DNA of 64,000 bases, taken from RBG-13-51-18 sp963739395 (lineage in GTDB: Bacteria; Chloroflexota; Dehalococcoidia; Dehalococcoidales; RBG-16-60-22). The first letter of the stretch is position 1; each line of letters begins with the position of its first letter. The notes under the pieces are model-generated. The model saw nothing but the letters and a program-made list of their open reading frames with translations. It was not told the origin of the DNA and did no database searches. A program made the translations under genes and the position numbers. Below are positions 33,463-41,121 of the stretch, in pieces. The stretch lies in NCBI GenBank assembly GCA_963739395.1, contig CAVUAE010000001.1, positions 1,240,001-1,304,000 of the forward strand, in the 5' to 3' direction.

Positions 33463-34695
33463 CTAAATAATGCCTTCTTTTTGTAATGATTGCAGGTCTT
33501 TTTCTGTAATTCCTAACTCTTTATAGACCTCTTTATTATGCTCCCCGATTAACGGCGCGCGAAAGCGAGTGGAATAGTCCATTTCCGTCGACCTTATATA
33601 AGTGCGGGGATAAGTAATGCTCATCCCCAGTTCAGGATGCTTTATTTTCGTCCAGAAATCCCGCGCGTTAAGGCATTCGTCATCCAGTAAGTCCTGCATG
33701 CTGGATAGCGGTCCTATCGATACCCCCCGCTTCACTGCCTCCTTAAGTAATTTTTGCTTCGTATGTTTTAAGAAAAAATCGCCTACCGGCTTAGCTATTT
33801 TATCCATTACCTCTTGATTGATAGTAAACATATCGAAGGTGTCCCAGTCTAAATTTAGCAGGAAATCAGTAGCTAACTTTTCTTCGTTCATCCAGGCTAC
33901 CAGCGAGCTTAAGGTTTTCGCGCCCGTCCGCCCGCCGATAATGTTAAAGAAAACATAGCCGTCTTTGCACCGCCAGACTTGCCGCTGCGCCACCTGGGTA
34001 CTCATCCCCGCCCGAAACGACCCCGCCCGTTTAAGTATCGAGCCGTTAAGCTCAAAAGTGGGCACCGCGTTTGCCTGAAACCAGGCGGTACTCTGCTGCA
34101 TGGAAACATCAATATGCTGACCCTCACCGGTCTTTTCGCGGTGATAGTAAGCCACCATACACCCCACCGCGGCGTCCGCTCCGGCGTGAAGGCAGGCTTG
34201 CGGTATGCTGATGTGCACCGGCGGACCATCGGACTCGCCGGTCTGGTAAAGCGTGCCGCTCATGCCCATCACCACGATGTCCGAGTCTTTATAATCGCGA
34301 TAAGGCTCTTCCGTCCCGAAGGGCGTGATGGATGCCCAGATTATTTTTTTATTATTTTTACTGAAGTCCGCATAGCTGATGCCAAGTTTTTTCAAGTAAC
34401 CCGACGGGAACGACTCGATGACGAAGTCGGAGGACTTGACCAGCTTTTTTAATATCTCACGTCCCTTAGCTTTTTCGATGTCTAGCGTGATGCCTTTTTT
34501 ATTGGAGTTGTAGGCGAACCAGTAAAGGCTTTTCTCGGGGTCGTTTATACCGCCCCAAAACCCACCGATATTACGGGAGGGGTCGCCGCCCGGCTTTTCG
34601 ATTTTAATAACGTTTACGCCTAGGTCGGCGAGTATCTTCCCGCAGAGGAAGCCTTTATCGTCGGTTAAGTCCAGCGCCCGGAGGTGGTTCAACAT
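33463..34695 (-). CDS. CaiB/BaiF-family protein lacking the usual catalytic aspartate
   Basis: 410 residues, clear family member: LRALDLTDDKGFLCGKILAD, LGVNVIKIEKPGGDPSRNIG, WASITPFGTEEPYRDYKDSD, REKTGEGQHIDVS. At the position of the catalytic Asp (22 residues before GEGQ) the sequence is SIPQACLHAGADAAVG, with Cys instead of Asp and no Asp within five residues. It may be the non-catalytic partner in a heteromer with the product of 32237-33460. ATG has AAGG upstream. Confidence 0.85.
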   Translation of the reverse strand: MLNHLRALDLTDDKGFLCGKILADLGVNVIKIEKPGGDPSRNIGGFWGGINDPEKSLYWFAYNSNKKGITLDIEKAKGREILKKLVKSSDFVIESFPSGYLKKLGISYADFSKNNKKIIWASITPFGTEEPYRDYKDSDIVVMGMSGTLYQTGESDGPPVHISIPQACLHAGADAAVGCMVAYYHREKTGEGQHIDVSMQQSTAWFQANAVPTFELNGSILKRAGSFRAGMSTQVAQRQVWRCKDGYVFFNIIGGRTGAKTLSSLVAWMNEEKLATDFLLNLDWDTFDMFTINQEVMDKIAKPVGDFFLKHTKQKLLKEAVKRGVSIGPLSSMQDLLDDECLNARDFWTKIKHPELGMSITYPRTYIRSTEMDYSTRFRAPLIGEHNKEVYKELGITEKDLQSLQKEGII

Positions 34696-34718
34696 CGTTT
34701 TTACCTTAAATAACCCCT

Positions 34719-34834
34719 GTCATTCTGAGCGGAGCGAAGAATCCGCCCATTCCCCCTGGATTCCAGCCCTCGGGCTGAACTCTGGCCTCGGACAGAAGGC
34801 TCGGCCTGAAGGCTGAAGCCTTCGCTGGAATGAC
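34719..34834. repeat. Composite of two dispersed repeat families
   Basis: 34719-34746 (GTCATTCTGAGCGGAGCGAA then GAATCCGC) belongs to the GTCATTCTGA family, with copies at 36801 and 59279. 34756-34834 begins CTGGATTCCAGCCCTCGGGC and ends CTTCGCTGGAATGACA, a longer member of the CTGGATTCC family holding nested inverted repeats (GGCCTGAAGGC). Both fill the gap between the CoA-transferase and mutL. Confidence 0.75.
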
Positions 34835-34846
34835 AATCCTAAATAA

Positions 34847-36217
34847 CTATATTTGCTTGAGGTACTTCTTCGCAAGTAACAAAGCTGTTTTCGGCTCTGT
34901 CTGGGAGAGTAGCCCGATGGCGTAAAGGATATACTCAACGTCGAGGTAAAGAGTTGGGTTTTTGGGTTTGAGTATCAACGGATTTTCTTTCTGGAATAAT
35001 GCCCCTTCCAAGATTTCTCGCGGACTGGCAGAAAAGATAATGGGTCCACCTGTCCCAATGACGGTTTTAACGCCGGTGAGGTCTTTGCCGTGCTGGAGCA
35101 GCATTTCACCAGTAGGACCATAAACTTTTTCTAATCTACCCACGTGTTGCGTGACGGCTACCTCCACCGCCACGCGGGATAAAAGTCGGTGACACTCGAT
35201 TTCTTCGGAACTTTGCGGCAATTGTCCTTCATGAAAAGACTGGCAAATTGCTTCGAAATGTGGTGGGAGTTTTCTGCCTCGAGTGAATTCACTTAAACTG
35301 TCAATGTTGTATTTTAGTCCTAAATTTCCTTCCACCGTCCTTTTAACGTAAGGTTCCGGCAGGGTATTAGCCATAGCGATGCCGCTTACCGTCGGTATGC
35401 CTTGGGCGATAGAATGGACGTCGGTCGTAGCTCCGCCGGGGTCGATGACCATTAATTCCCCATAACCTGCTTCCCCTTCACATCCTTCGGCGAGGAGTTT
35501 GGCGGCTTCCAGCACCGCCGCGGGAGTGGGCATAATCACCTCTCCGACAATCGACTGCGCCTTAGCGATGCCTTTAGCCTTGATGATATTATTCAGGTAG
35601 ATTTCTCGTATCTCTTTATTGCACGGCACCGTATCCAGCACGCCGATTTCCGGCATAACATTCTTCGTAAAGATAATACGCTTGCGGCAATCCTTGAATG
35701 CTGCTTTGATAACGTCATAAGTGACTTTATTACCGGCGACGATGATATTATTGATTTTACGGTCAGTATTGGCGAGCATTTTAGCGTTATGGATGATGAC
35801 CGCTTCGTCCCCGCCGTCCGTCCCGCCGGAGAGTAATAAAATATCTGGAACGATTTTTTCAATCTCGTCGATTTCCTTACTCGTCAGCTTAAAGGAATAA
35901 AGCCCCACCACTTTTGCCCCCGCCCCTAAAGCGGCGTGATTAGCGGCTTGACTCGTTAGCTCCGGCACGAATCCTATGCAGACCATTCTTAAGCCGCCGG
36001 CGGCACTGGAGCAGGCTAAGGACTTCTTTTTATCCAGGTTGCTGATGCCTGTTTTGTCGGCAATTTCTTTAAGCGCTATTTTCAGTCCGACAGTGATATC
36101 CGTTTCTACAGTGGAAGGCACACGCGCCGTGGCTATGGCCTCGACTTTATCAAGGTCGACGGCAACCACTTTGGTAAACGTGCTTCCGAAGTCTATCAGC
36201 AGCCTGATATCGTTCAT
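34847..36217 (-). CDS. glmL: MutL/GlmL, reactivating ATPase of glutamate mutase
   Basis: 456 residues of the ASKHA (actin-like ATPase) fold. Phosphate-1 LLIDFGSTFTKVVAVDLDKV; LLSGGTDGGDEAVI; phosphate-2 VIDPGGATTDVHSI; GTGGPIIFSASPRE; all typical of MutL/GlmL. In clostridia and haloarchaea it sits between mutS and mutE and is thought to reactivate the B12 mutase. Here it is the promoter-distal member of mutE-mutS-mutL. Start ATG has AGGG before it. Confidence 0.93.
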   Translation of the reverse strand: MNDIRLLIDFGSTFTKVVAVDLDKVEAIATARVPSTVETDITVGLKIALKEIADKTGISNLDKKKSLACSSAAGGLRMVCIGFVPELTSQAANHAALGAGAKVVGLYSFKLTSKEIDEIEKIVPDILLLSGGTDGGDEAVIIHNAKMLANTDRKINNIIVAGNKVTYDVIKAAFKDCRKRIIFTKNVMPEIGVLDTVPCNKEIREIYLNNIIKAKGIAKAQSIVGEVIMPTPAAVLEAAKLLAEGCEGEAGYGELMVIDPGGATTDVHSIAQGIPTVSGIAMANTLPEPYVKRTVEGNLGLKYNIDSLSEFTRGRKLPPHFEAICQSFHEGQLPQSSEEIECHRLLSRVAVEVAVTQHVGRLEKVYGPTGEMLLQHGKDLTGVKTVIGTGGPIIFSASPREILEGALFQKENPLILKPKNPTLYLDVEYILYAIGLLSQTEPKTALLLAKKYLKQI

Positions 36218-36228
36218 AAATCCCTATC

Positions 36229-36336
36229 GTCATTGCGAGTAAAGCGTGGCAATCCCTATAATATACTTTATCCTATGACGTAGATTGCCGCGCCGTGGAG
36301 TTTACCCCGATGAAAATCGGGGCTCCTCGCAATGAC
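36229..36336. repeat. Dispersed palindromic element, GTCATTGCGAG family, second copy
   Basis: Outer arms GTCATTGCGAG and CTCGCAATGAC, inner pair GTGGCAATCCC / AGATTGCCGCG, and a third hairpin (CCCCGATGAAAATCGGGG). Same design as 32062-32158. It separates mutL from mutS. Confidence 0.8.
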
Positions 36337-36345
36337 TAATTACCA

Positions 36346-36771
36346 TTACATTTTACCTTTGACTTTTAAGTCTTTTTTCAGGTCTTCGATGCCGATTTCC
36401 GGCTCAATCCCCGGCGGGTAAACCCTATCGAAGCCAAGTGCTTTAAACTTAGGCTCGATTTCCTTAGGGTCGTAACGTCCAATTACTAAATTTCCGCCAA
36501 TATAAAGCAGGATATCCTGTAATCCTGCCTCCATGCGTTTTTTGTTAAAGTCTTTTAAATCTAATTCCGCCATACCATATAATGAGCTCATTAAAATAGC
36601 GTCCGCCTTGGTTTCCTGCGCCACGCTGATAAACTCCTCCGGCGTTACCTGTATGCCCAACTCCACTACTTTAAAACCGGCTTCTCTTAACGCGCGGGAC
36701 AAAACCTTGGTGCCGATAACATGGGCGTCCATGCCTACGGTGCCGGTAATAACGGTCGGTACTCTACTCAT
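36346..36771 (-). CDS. glmS: Glutamate mutase-type cobalamin-binding subunit (MutS/GlmS)
   Basis: 141 residues from ATG at 36771, which follows GAGGGAG by 6 bases; the longer frame has no better site. The base-off B12 motif DxHxxG is present as GMDAHVIG, followed by ADAILMSSLYG and the GG of YIGGNLVIG, then DRVYPPGIEPEIGIEDLKKD. It matches clostridial GlmS through its whole length. It carries adenosylcobalamin and pairs with MutE, encoded immediately upstream in the transcript. Confidence 0.95.
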   Translation of the reverse strand: MSRVPTVITGTVGMDAHVIGTKVLSRALREAGFKVVELGIQVTPEEFISVAQETKADAILMSSLYGMAELDLKDFNKKRMEAGLQDILLYIGGNLVIGRYDPKEIEPKFKALGFDRVYPPGIEPEIGIEDLKKDLKVKGKM

Positions 36772-36800
36772 AGTGACTCCCTCTTGTTTTCTCATTGTCT

Positions 36801-36877
36801 GTCATTCTGAACGTAGTGAAGAATCCGCTTATTGTTATATTATACGGATTCTTCGTCACTTTGTTCCTCAGAATGAC
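36801..36877. repeat. Dispersed palindrome, GTCATTCTGA family
   Basis: A long near-perfect hairpin: GTCATTCTGAACGTAGTGAA + GAATCCG, 17-base AT-rich loop, then CGGATTCTTCGTCACTTTGT ending CAGAATGAC. It lies between mutE and mutS and could affect mRNA stability or gene balance in the operon. Copies at 34719 and 59279. Confidence 0.8.
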
Positions 36878-36890
36878 ACTAGACACATTT

Positions 36891-38351
36891 TTACTTATCA
36901 TAAGGCGGTATGCCTACGATTTTGCCTTTACTGAAACTCCAGAGGTCGCGGACGGCAGTATGGTAGTCTGCCTTTTTGCCTTCTAATTTTTCTCTTTCGG
37001 CGATTTTCCCAAGGTGGAACTCTTTGATTTGTTTGGAGAAGGGCAGGTTGCCGAACTCTAAATAGCGGCAAGCGCCATGAGCATCTCTTACGCCAAGCAC
37101 TTTGTCTTTGACGGTGATGTTGGGACTCCACGGCGAATCGAGTACGCCGGCTTCTACCGCTTTTATCGTCCCGTCGATGATATCGCCGTCGCCCAGGTCG
37201 AGAATTTTATCTAGTATTGACCGCACTTCCATCTCGGTGATTTTTTCTTCGACTTCTACGTCTTTAATCTGGAAATTAATCTGCTGTTCTCTAACCACAT
37301 CGAAAATCCATTTAGCTGCCGTATAACTGACGGTATTAGTGTCTTTAGTAGGCACACCTGCTGCTTCATCAATACTCCTAAGGTCTACGGCGTTGCACTT
37401 GCATAGCGCCCCTACCATGGCTATATAGCTTAAGTAAGCGAAAGCCCCACCCATGTCCATAGGATTGGGGAAAAGGGGCGTCTGGGCGGGACAGCACCCG
37501 GTTATCATACAGTCCTTGTACCCGAACTTGTCCAGATATTCTCCGATTAGCTTTGGCGTAAGCTTTATCCACGCCATATCCTGCGTCATATTGCCCATGC
37601 AGTGTACCAGCGGGTAAATGGCTTTTAGTCCCTGCTCCGCCGCCGTTAGCGCCTGGAGAATCAGCGTGACGATATTGACGCTTAATGGATAGGGCGCGGT
37701 GGGCAGCCAGCCATGCAGGTCGGTGCAGAGAATCACGCCTCTATCGGCGTACCAGCCGGCGACGCGTGTACCGTTCTGCCATTTTTCCACCAGCTCGCGG
37801 ATGGTCATTTTCTTGGAATACGCGCCCCAGGTGATAAACTCCAGTCCGCATTCATAAGTAGTCAACCCAGAGGCTATGGCGATTTCACTGCTGATGCCTC
37901 GCGGACTGAACGCGGCGTCCACGCTTTCCACCAGCTTACGTGTGTTTTTTACCCCCTGATTGATGATGGGGTAGCCATTTAACAAAGCCTTACCAGTTTT
38001 GTTACATTCATCTAAAATACCCTGAACTTTTTCGTATTGTCCTAGTCGCGTATAACTATCGGTGGTCACGGGGATAAGGACGACGCCCGTTTCGCAGAGT
38101 CCCTGGCAAAGTTCAATCATTTTTTGAAGGACGGGGGTACCGGCGCGGGGGAAGACGCTCATCCTGCCTTCCTCACGCAGCTTGACCATTACCTTCCACC
38201 AGACTTTGCTATCCGGCAGGCTCTTCTGGTACGCCGCCGCTTCCTCGAAGTCCACTTCTTTGCCGGTGGGCCATTTATCCAGTTCCTCCCGCCGCTTTTT
38301 CATCAGCAAATCGTCATCGATACGCTTGTTGACGATTCTCATCTTCTTCAT
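36891..38351 (-). CDS. glmE: Glutamate mutase-type catalytic subunit (MutE/GlmE), divergent active site
   Basis: 486 residues from ATG at 38351, which has GGAGG 5 bases upstream; this gives the normal MutE length, and the 20-residue extension is rejected. TIM-barrel mutase: EELDKWPTGKEVDF, PRAG (near 69), DSYTRLGQY, LLNGYPIINQGVK, EAAGVPTKD, CRYLEFGNLPF, GKIVGIPP. Judged against clostridial GlmE from memory, the three Arg of the carboxylate-binding 'claw' and Glu171 and Glu330 remain, but His150, Tyr177 and Lys326 appear replaced (SPRGISSE, EFITWGAY, LRSIDE). A dicarboxylate substrate other than glutamate is plausible. Confidence 0.92.
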   Translation of the reverse strand: MKKMRIVNKRIDDDLLMKKRREELDKWPTGKEVDFEEAAAYQKSLPDSKVWWKVMVKLREEGRMSVFPRAGTPVLQKMIELCQGLCETGVVLIPVTTDSYTRLGQYEKVQGILDECNKTGKALLNGYPIINQGVKNTRKLVESVDAAFSPRGISSEIAIASGLTTYECGLEFITWGAYSKKMTIRELVEKWQNGTRVAGWYADRGVILCTDLHGWLPTAPYPLSVNIVTLILQALTAAEQGLKAIYPLVHCMGNMTQDMAWIKLTPKLIGEYLDKFGYKDCMITGCCPAQTPLFPNPMDMGGAFAYLSYIAMVGALCKCNAVDLRSIDEAAGVPTKDTNTVSYTAAKWIFDVVREQQINFQIKDVEVEEKITEMEVRSILDKILDLGDGDIIDGTIKAVEAGVLDSPWSPNITVKDKVLGVRDAHGACRYLEFGNLPFSKQIKEFHLGKIAEREKLEGKKADYHTAVRDLWSFSKGKIVGIPPYDK

Positions 38352-38370
38352 CATGTCCTCCGAGTTTTGG

Positions 38371-39177
38371 TTATTCCTTCGGCGCTGAGAGGAAGGTGGC
38401 TGCCTGGGCATTTAAAGGCTGACCTCCGGCGACGTAGATAATCTGTCCGGTGACGTAGTCGGAAAGGCTGGACGCTAAGAATAAAGCCGGTCCGGCGATG
38501 TCCTCCGGTTTGCCCATCCTCCCCAGCGGCACTTCTTTTTTGGCTAGCTTTTTAAAGAAAGCATCTCGCTTCGGTCCCGGCGGCTGTAAGGAGTCCCAGA
38601 ATGGCGTCTCTATCGGACCAGGCACGATGGCATTGACATAGATGTTTTGTGGCGCCAGTTCGAAAGCAAGATTGATAGTCAATCCCAGCACGCCCGCTTT
38701 AGCGGCGTGGTAATGCAGGACGGACACGGCAGGATGCACTGCTCCCATCGACGATAAGTTAATGATTTTACCGTACTTTTGCTTTTTCATGTACGGCACC
38801 ACCGCTATACAGCATAAAAAACACCCCTTGAGGTTCACATCCAGAATATGGTCCCAGTCCTTTTCCGTAGCGTCGGTAGTGTCACCACCTTTAACGTCCA
38901 CTCCGCCCGCATTATTCACTAAAATATCTATTTTCTTAAATTTCTTAATCGTCTGCGCCACCATGTCATTCACCTCGGCGCTTTTCGAGATATCGGCTTT
39001 GAGTCCCAGGGCTTTTCTACCCAGTTTTTCGATTTCTCTTGCTACTTTTTGAGCTTCATCAAGATGGCGGCTCGTGACGATGACATCGCAGCCTTCTTCG
39101 GCGAATTTACGGGCGATAGCCTTACCCATCCCCTTTGTCCCTCCGGTCACGATAGCCACTCTGTTTTCCAGTAACAT
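38371..39177 (-). CDS. SDR-family oxidoreductase
   Basis: 268 residues. NAD(P)-binding TGGTKGMGKAIARKF, NNAGG, catalytic Ser (LSSMGAVHPA) and YxxxK in the form HYHAAKAGV, where the Tyr position reads Y in LHYHAAKAG. C-terminal PLGRMGKPEDIAGPALFLAS is classic. It oxidises a hydroxyl or reduces a ketone, perhaps of a 3-hydroxyacyl-CoA. It precedes mutE by 20 bases in the same operon and has GGAGGT before the ATG. Confidence 0.9.
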   Translation of the reverse strand: MLLENRVAIVTGGTKGMGKAIARKFAEEGCDVIVTSRHLDEAQKVAREIEKLGRKALGLKADISKSAEVNDMVAQTIKKFKKIDILVNNAGGVDVKGGDTTDATEKDWDHILDVNLKGCFLCCIAVVPYMKKQKYGKIINLSSMGAVHPAVSVLHYHAAKAGVLGLTINLAFELAPQNIYVNAIVPGPIETPFWDSLQPPGPKRDAFFKKLAKKEVPLGRMGKPEDIAGPALFLASSLSDYVTGQIIYVAGGQPLNAQAATFLSAPKE

Positions 39178-39285
39178 CCCTGACCTCCGTTCGGTTTTTT
39201 ACACCCTTTCGTGCTATTATATACTAAAACAGTTCATAATTGCTTAAAAAGCGGACTGAATCCGTGTAGGTAAAGGAGTTTTTTC

Positions 39286-40068
39286 ATGGCTAAAAAATTC
39301 GATGGTAAGATTGCCCTGGTGACTGGCGCGGCGTCGGGCATCGGCAGGGCGGGGGCTCGACTCTTCGCCCGTGAGGGCGCTAAAGTTATCGTATCCACCG
39401 ACTCGAATATAAAGGGTGGGGAGGAGACGGTAAAGCTGATTAAAGACGCTGGCGGCGAAGCGACTTTCGTGAAGTGCGACGTCTCTAAAGCGTCCGACGT
39501 CGAGGCGATGGTAAATAAATGCGTCAGCCTTTACGGGAGGCTGGACTATGCTTTCAATAACGCCGGCATCGGACCCGACGGCAAGCGCGTGCCCTTTTAT
39601 AACCTCGTTGACTGCCCGGAGGAAATTTGGGACCGCACGCTAAATATTAATCTTAAAGGCGTTTTCCTCTGCCTGAAATACGAAATGCGGCAGATGTTCA
39701 AGCAAAAATTCGGCGCTATTGTCAATACATCTTCGGTTGGGGCGGCTAAAGCGACACCCGGTTTTTGCGCTTATACTGCCAGCAAAGCTGGACTCAATGG
39801 TCTGACTAGGAACGCGGGAGTAGAGGGCGCTCCGTTTAACGTTCGCGTAAACACTATCATGCCTGGACCTACGCAAGGCACGCTCTTATTCCAATACCTT
39901 ACCGAGACTAATCCAGGCCAGAAAGATATGTTCGTTCATACCGTACCTCTCGGGCGTGTTGCTGACGCGGAGGATATGGCAGAAGCGGTTATGTTTCTCT
40001 GCTCGGATGCCGCGCGTATGATTACCGGCCAGTGCCTACCTATTGATGGCGGCATGAGTGTTGTGTAA
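39286..40068 (+). CDS. SDR-family oxidoreductase
   Basis: 260 residues. TGAASGIGRAGARLF cofactor loop, DVSKASDVE, NNAGIG, NTSSVGAAKATPGFCAYTAS with YTASKAG (YxxxK), and PLGRVADAEDMAEAVMFLCS. Divergent from the other SDR with a 108-base gap, first gene of a short plus-strand operon (SDR, SnoaL-like, MarR). AAAGGAG stands before ATG. Likely a catabolic dehydrogenase; substrate unknown. Confidence 0.9.
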   Translation: MAKKFDGKIALVTGAASGIGRAGARLFAREGAKVIVSTDSNIKGGEETVKLIKDAGGEATFVKCDVSKASDVEAMVNKCVSLYGRLDYAFNNAGIGPDGKRVPFYNLVDCPEEIWDRTLNINLKGVFLCLKYEMRQMFKQKFGAIVNTSSVGAAKATPGFCAYTASKAGLNGLTRNAGVEGAPFNVRVNTIMPGPTQGTLLFQYLTETNPGQKDMFVHTVPLGRVADAEDMAEAVMFLCSDAARMITGQCLPIDGGMSVV

Positions 40069-40100
40069 CCACAATTATACACAAAATTATGGAGGTTAAA

Positions 40101-40538
40101 ATGGCGGATAGCCGTAAAAATAAGGATGTGGTAGCCAGGTTCTATAACGATGTCTTTATCCATCATGATATGACCAAGCTGGATAGCTATATGCGGGACG
40201 ACTATATCCAGCATAATCCAGACTGTCCGCAGGGCAAGGCCGGCTTTATTGAATTTTTCGACGTTATCTTTAAAGCGATTCCGGACTTTAAATATACCCT
40301 CAAGAAAATGGTGGCGGAGGATGATATCGTCATGGCTTTCAGTAATACCTCTGGCACGCATACGGGCGGGGAGTGGCTGGGGAAAAAGGCAACTGGCAAC
40401 AAACTGGACTATAACGTGGTGGATATCTTTCGCGTGCAGGACGGTAAAATCGCCGAACACTGGGATGTCGCTGATACTTTCACCTTCTTCAGGCAGCTGG
40501 GTATCATTGACCGTTTGCTGAAAGAAACTAAAAAATAG
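40101..40538 (+). CDS. SnoaL-like / NTF2-fold protein
   Basis: 145 residues from ATG at 40101, which has GGAGG 5 bases upstream (the ATG at 40089 overlaps this site and is rejected). Family features: VARFYNDVFIHHDMTKLDSY, YIQHNPDCPQGKAGFIEFF, VVDIFRVQDGKIAEHWDV. SnoaL-like proteins are small ketosteroid-isomerase-fold enzymes or lyases. It likely serves the same catabolic route as the SDR before it. Confidence 0.85.
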   Translation: MADSRKNKDVVARFYNDVFIHHDMTKLDSYMRDDYIQHNPDCPQGKAGFIEFFDVIFKAIPDFKYTLKKMVAEDDIVMAFSNTSGTHTGGEWLGKKATGNKLDYNVVDIFRVQDGKIAEHWDVADTFTFFRQLGIIDRLLKETKK

Positions 40539-40606
40539 TCCTAAGTAGTTTCTCTATAATCTTTGTGGTAAAATCAGTTTTGTTATAAGTTTTTAGGTAT
40601 AAAAAT

Positions 40607-41113
40607 ATGCCGGAAAAGAAAAACGTAAGTATCAAAGAACCAACGCCTGATGAATTTAAAAAAGTAGCCGAACAAATCGGCGAGCTGAATTTCTGGCTCT
40701 GCGTTACCTTTGCCGATACTATCATGCGTTACCTCGAAATAACCATGAAAAAGGACGATATCAGCCCGCTGCATTGCATTGCCATGTATCACCTGGTAAA
40801 GGCTGGCGGGAGTCTAACGCCTACAAAGTTATCGGAGGCGATGTTCCGCTCCAAACATAGCGTGACGAAAATTATGGATAATCTGGAAAAAGAAGACTTT
40901 ATCGTTCGAGATTTTTCCAGTCAGGACCGCCGTGTAACGGTCATCAGGGTTACTGCGGCGGGACTTGAATACGTCAAAAAGAACCAGCATAAGGGTGAAA
41001 TGCGGGCTAAGCAGGTGATGGACTGCCTAGAGGTAGCTGAACAGGAAAAATTGGTGGGTCTCACTGATAAAATGAGTAACCGCATGACTAATCTTCTGGA
41101 AAAGCTTGCCTAA
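40607..41113 (+). CDS. MarR-family transcriptional regulator
   Basis: 168 residues. Winged-helix core: LTPTKLSEAMFRSKHSVTKI (recognition helix), DNLEKEDFIVRDFSSQDRRV (wing with DRR), then VTAAGLEYVKK. The N-terminal ~60 residues form the dimerisation helices. MarR proteins sense aromatic or acyl ligands and repress adjacent genes, so it is the best candidate regulator of the island. A TATAAT at 40554-40559 may be its own -10. Confidence 0.88.
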   Translation: MPEKKNVSIKEPTPDEFKKVAEQIGELNFWLCVTFADTIMRYLEITMKKDDISPLHCIAMYHLVKAGGSLTPTKLSEAMFRSKHSVTKIMDNLEKEDFIVRDFSSQDRRVTVIRVTAAGLEYVKKNQHKGEMRAKQVMDCLEVAEQEKLVGLTDKMSNRMTNLLEKLA

Positions 41114-41121
41114 ATTATCTA

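Noticed and set aside
38354..38411. N-terminal extension of MutE (MPRQPPSSQRRR...)
   Set aside because: Low-complexity lead with no ribosome site; GGAGG at the right distance points to ATG 38351, giving the family length.
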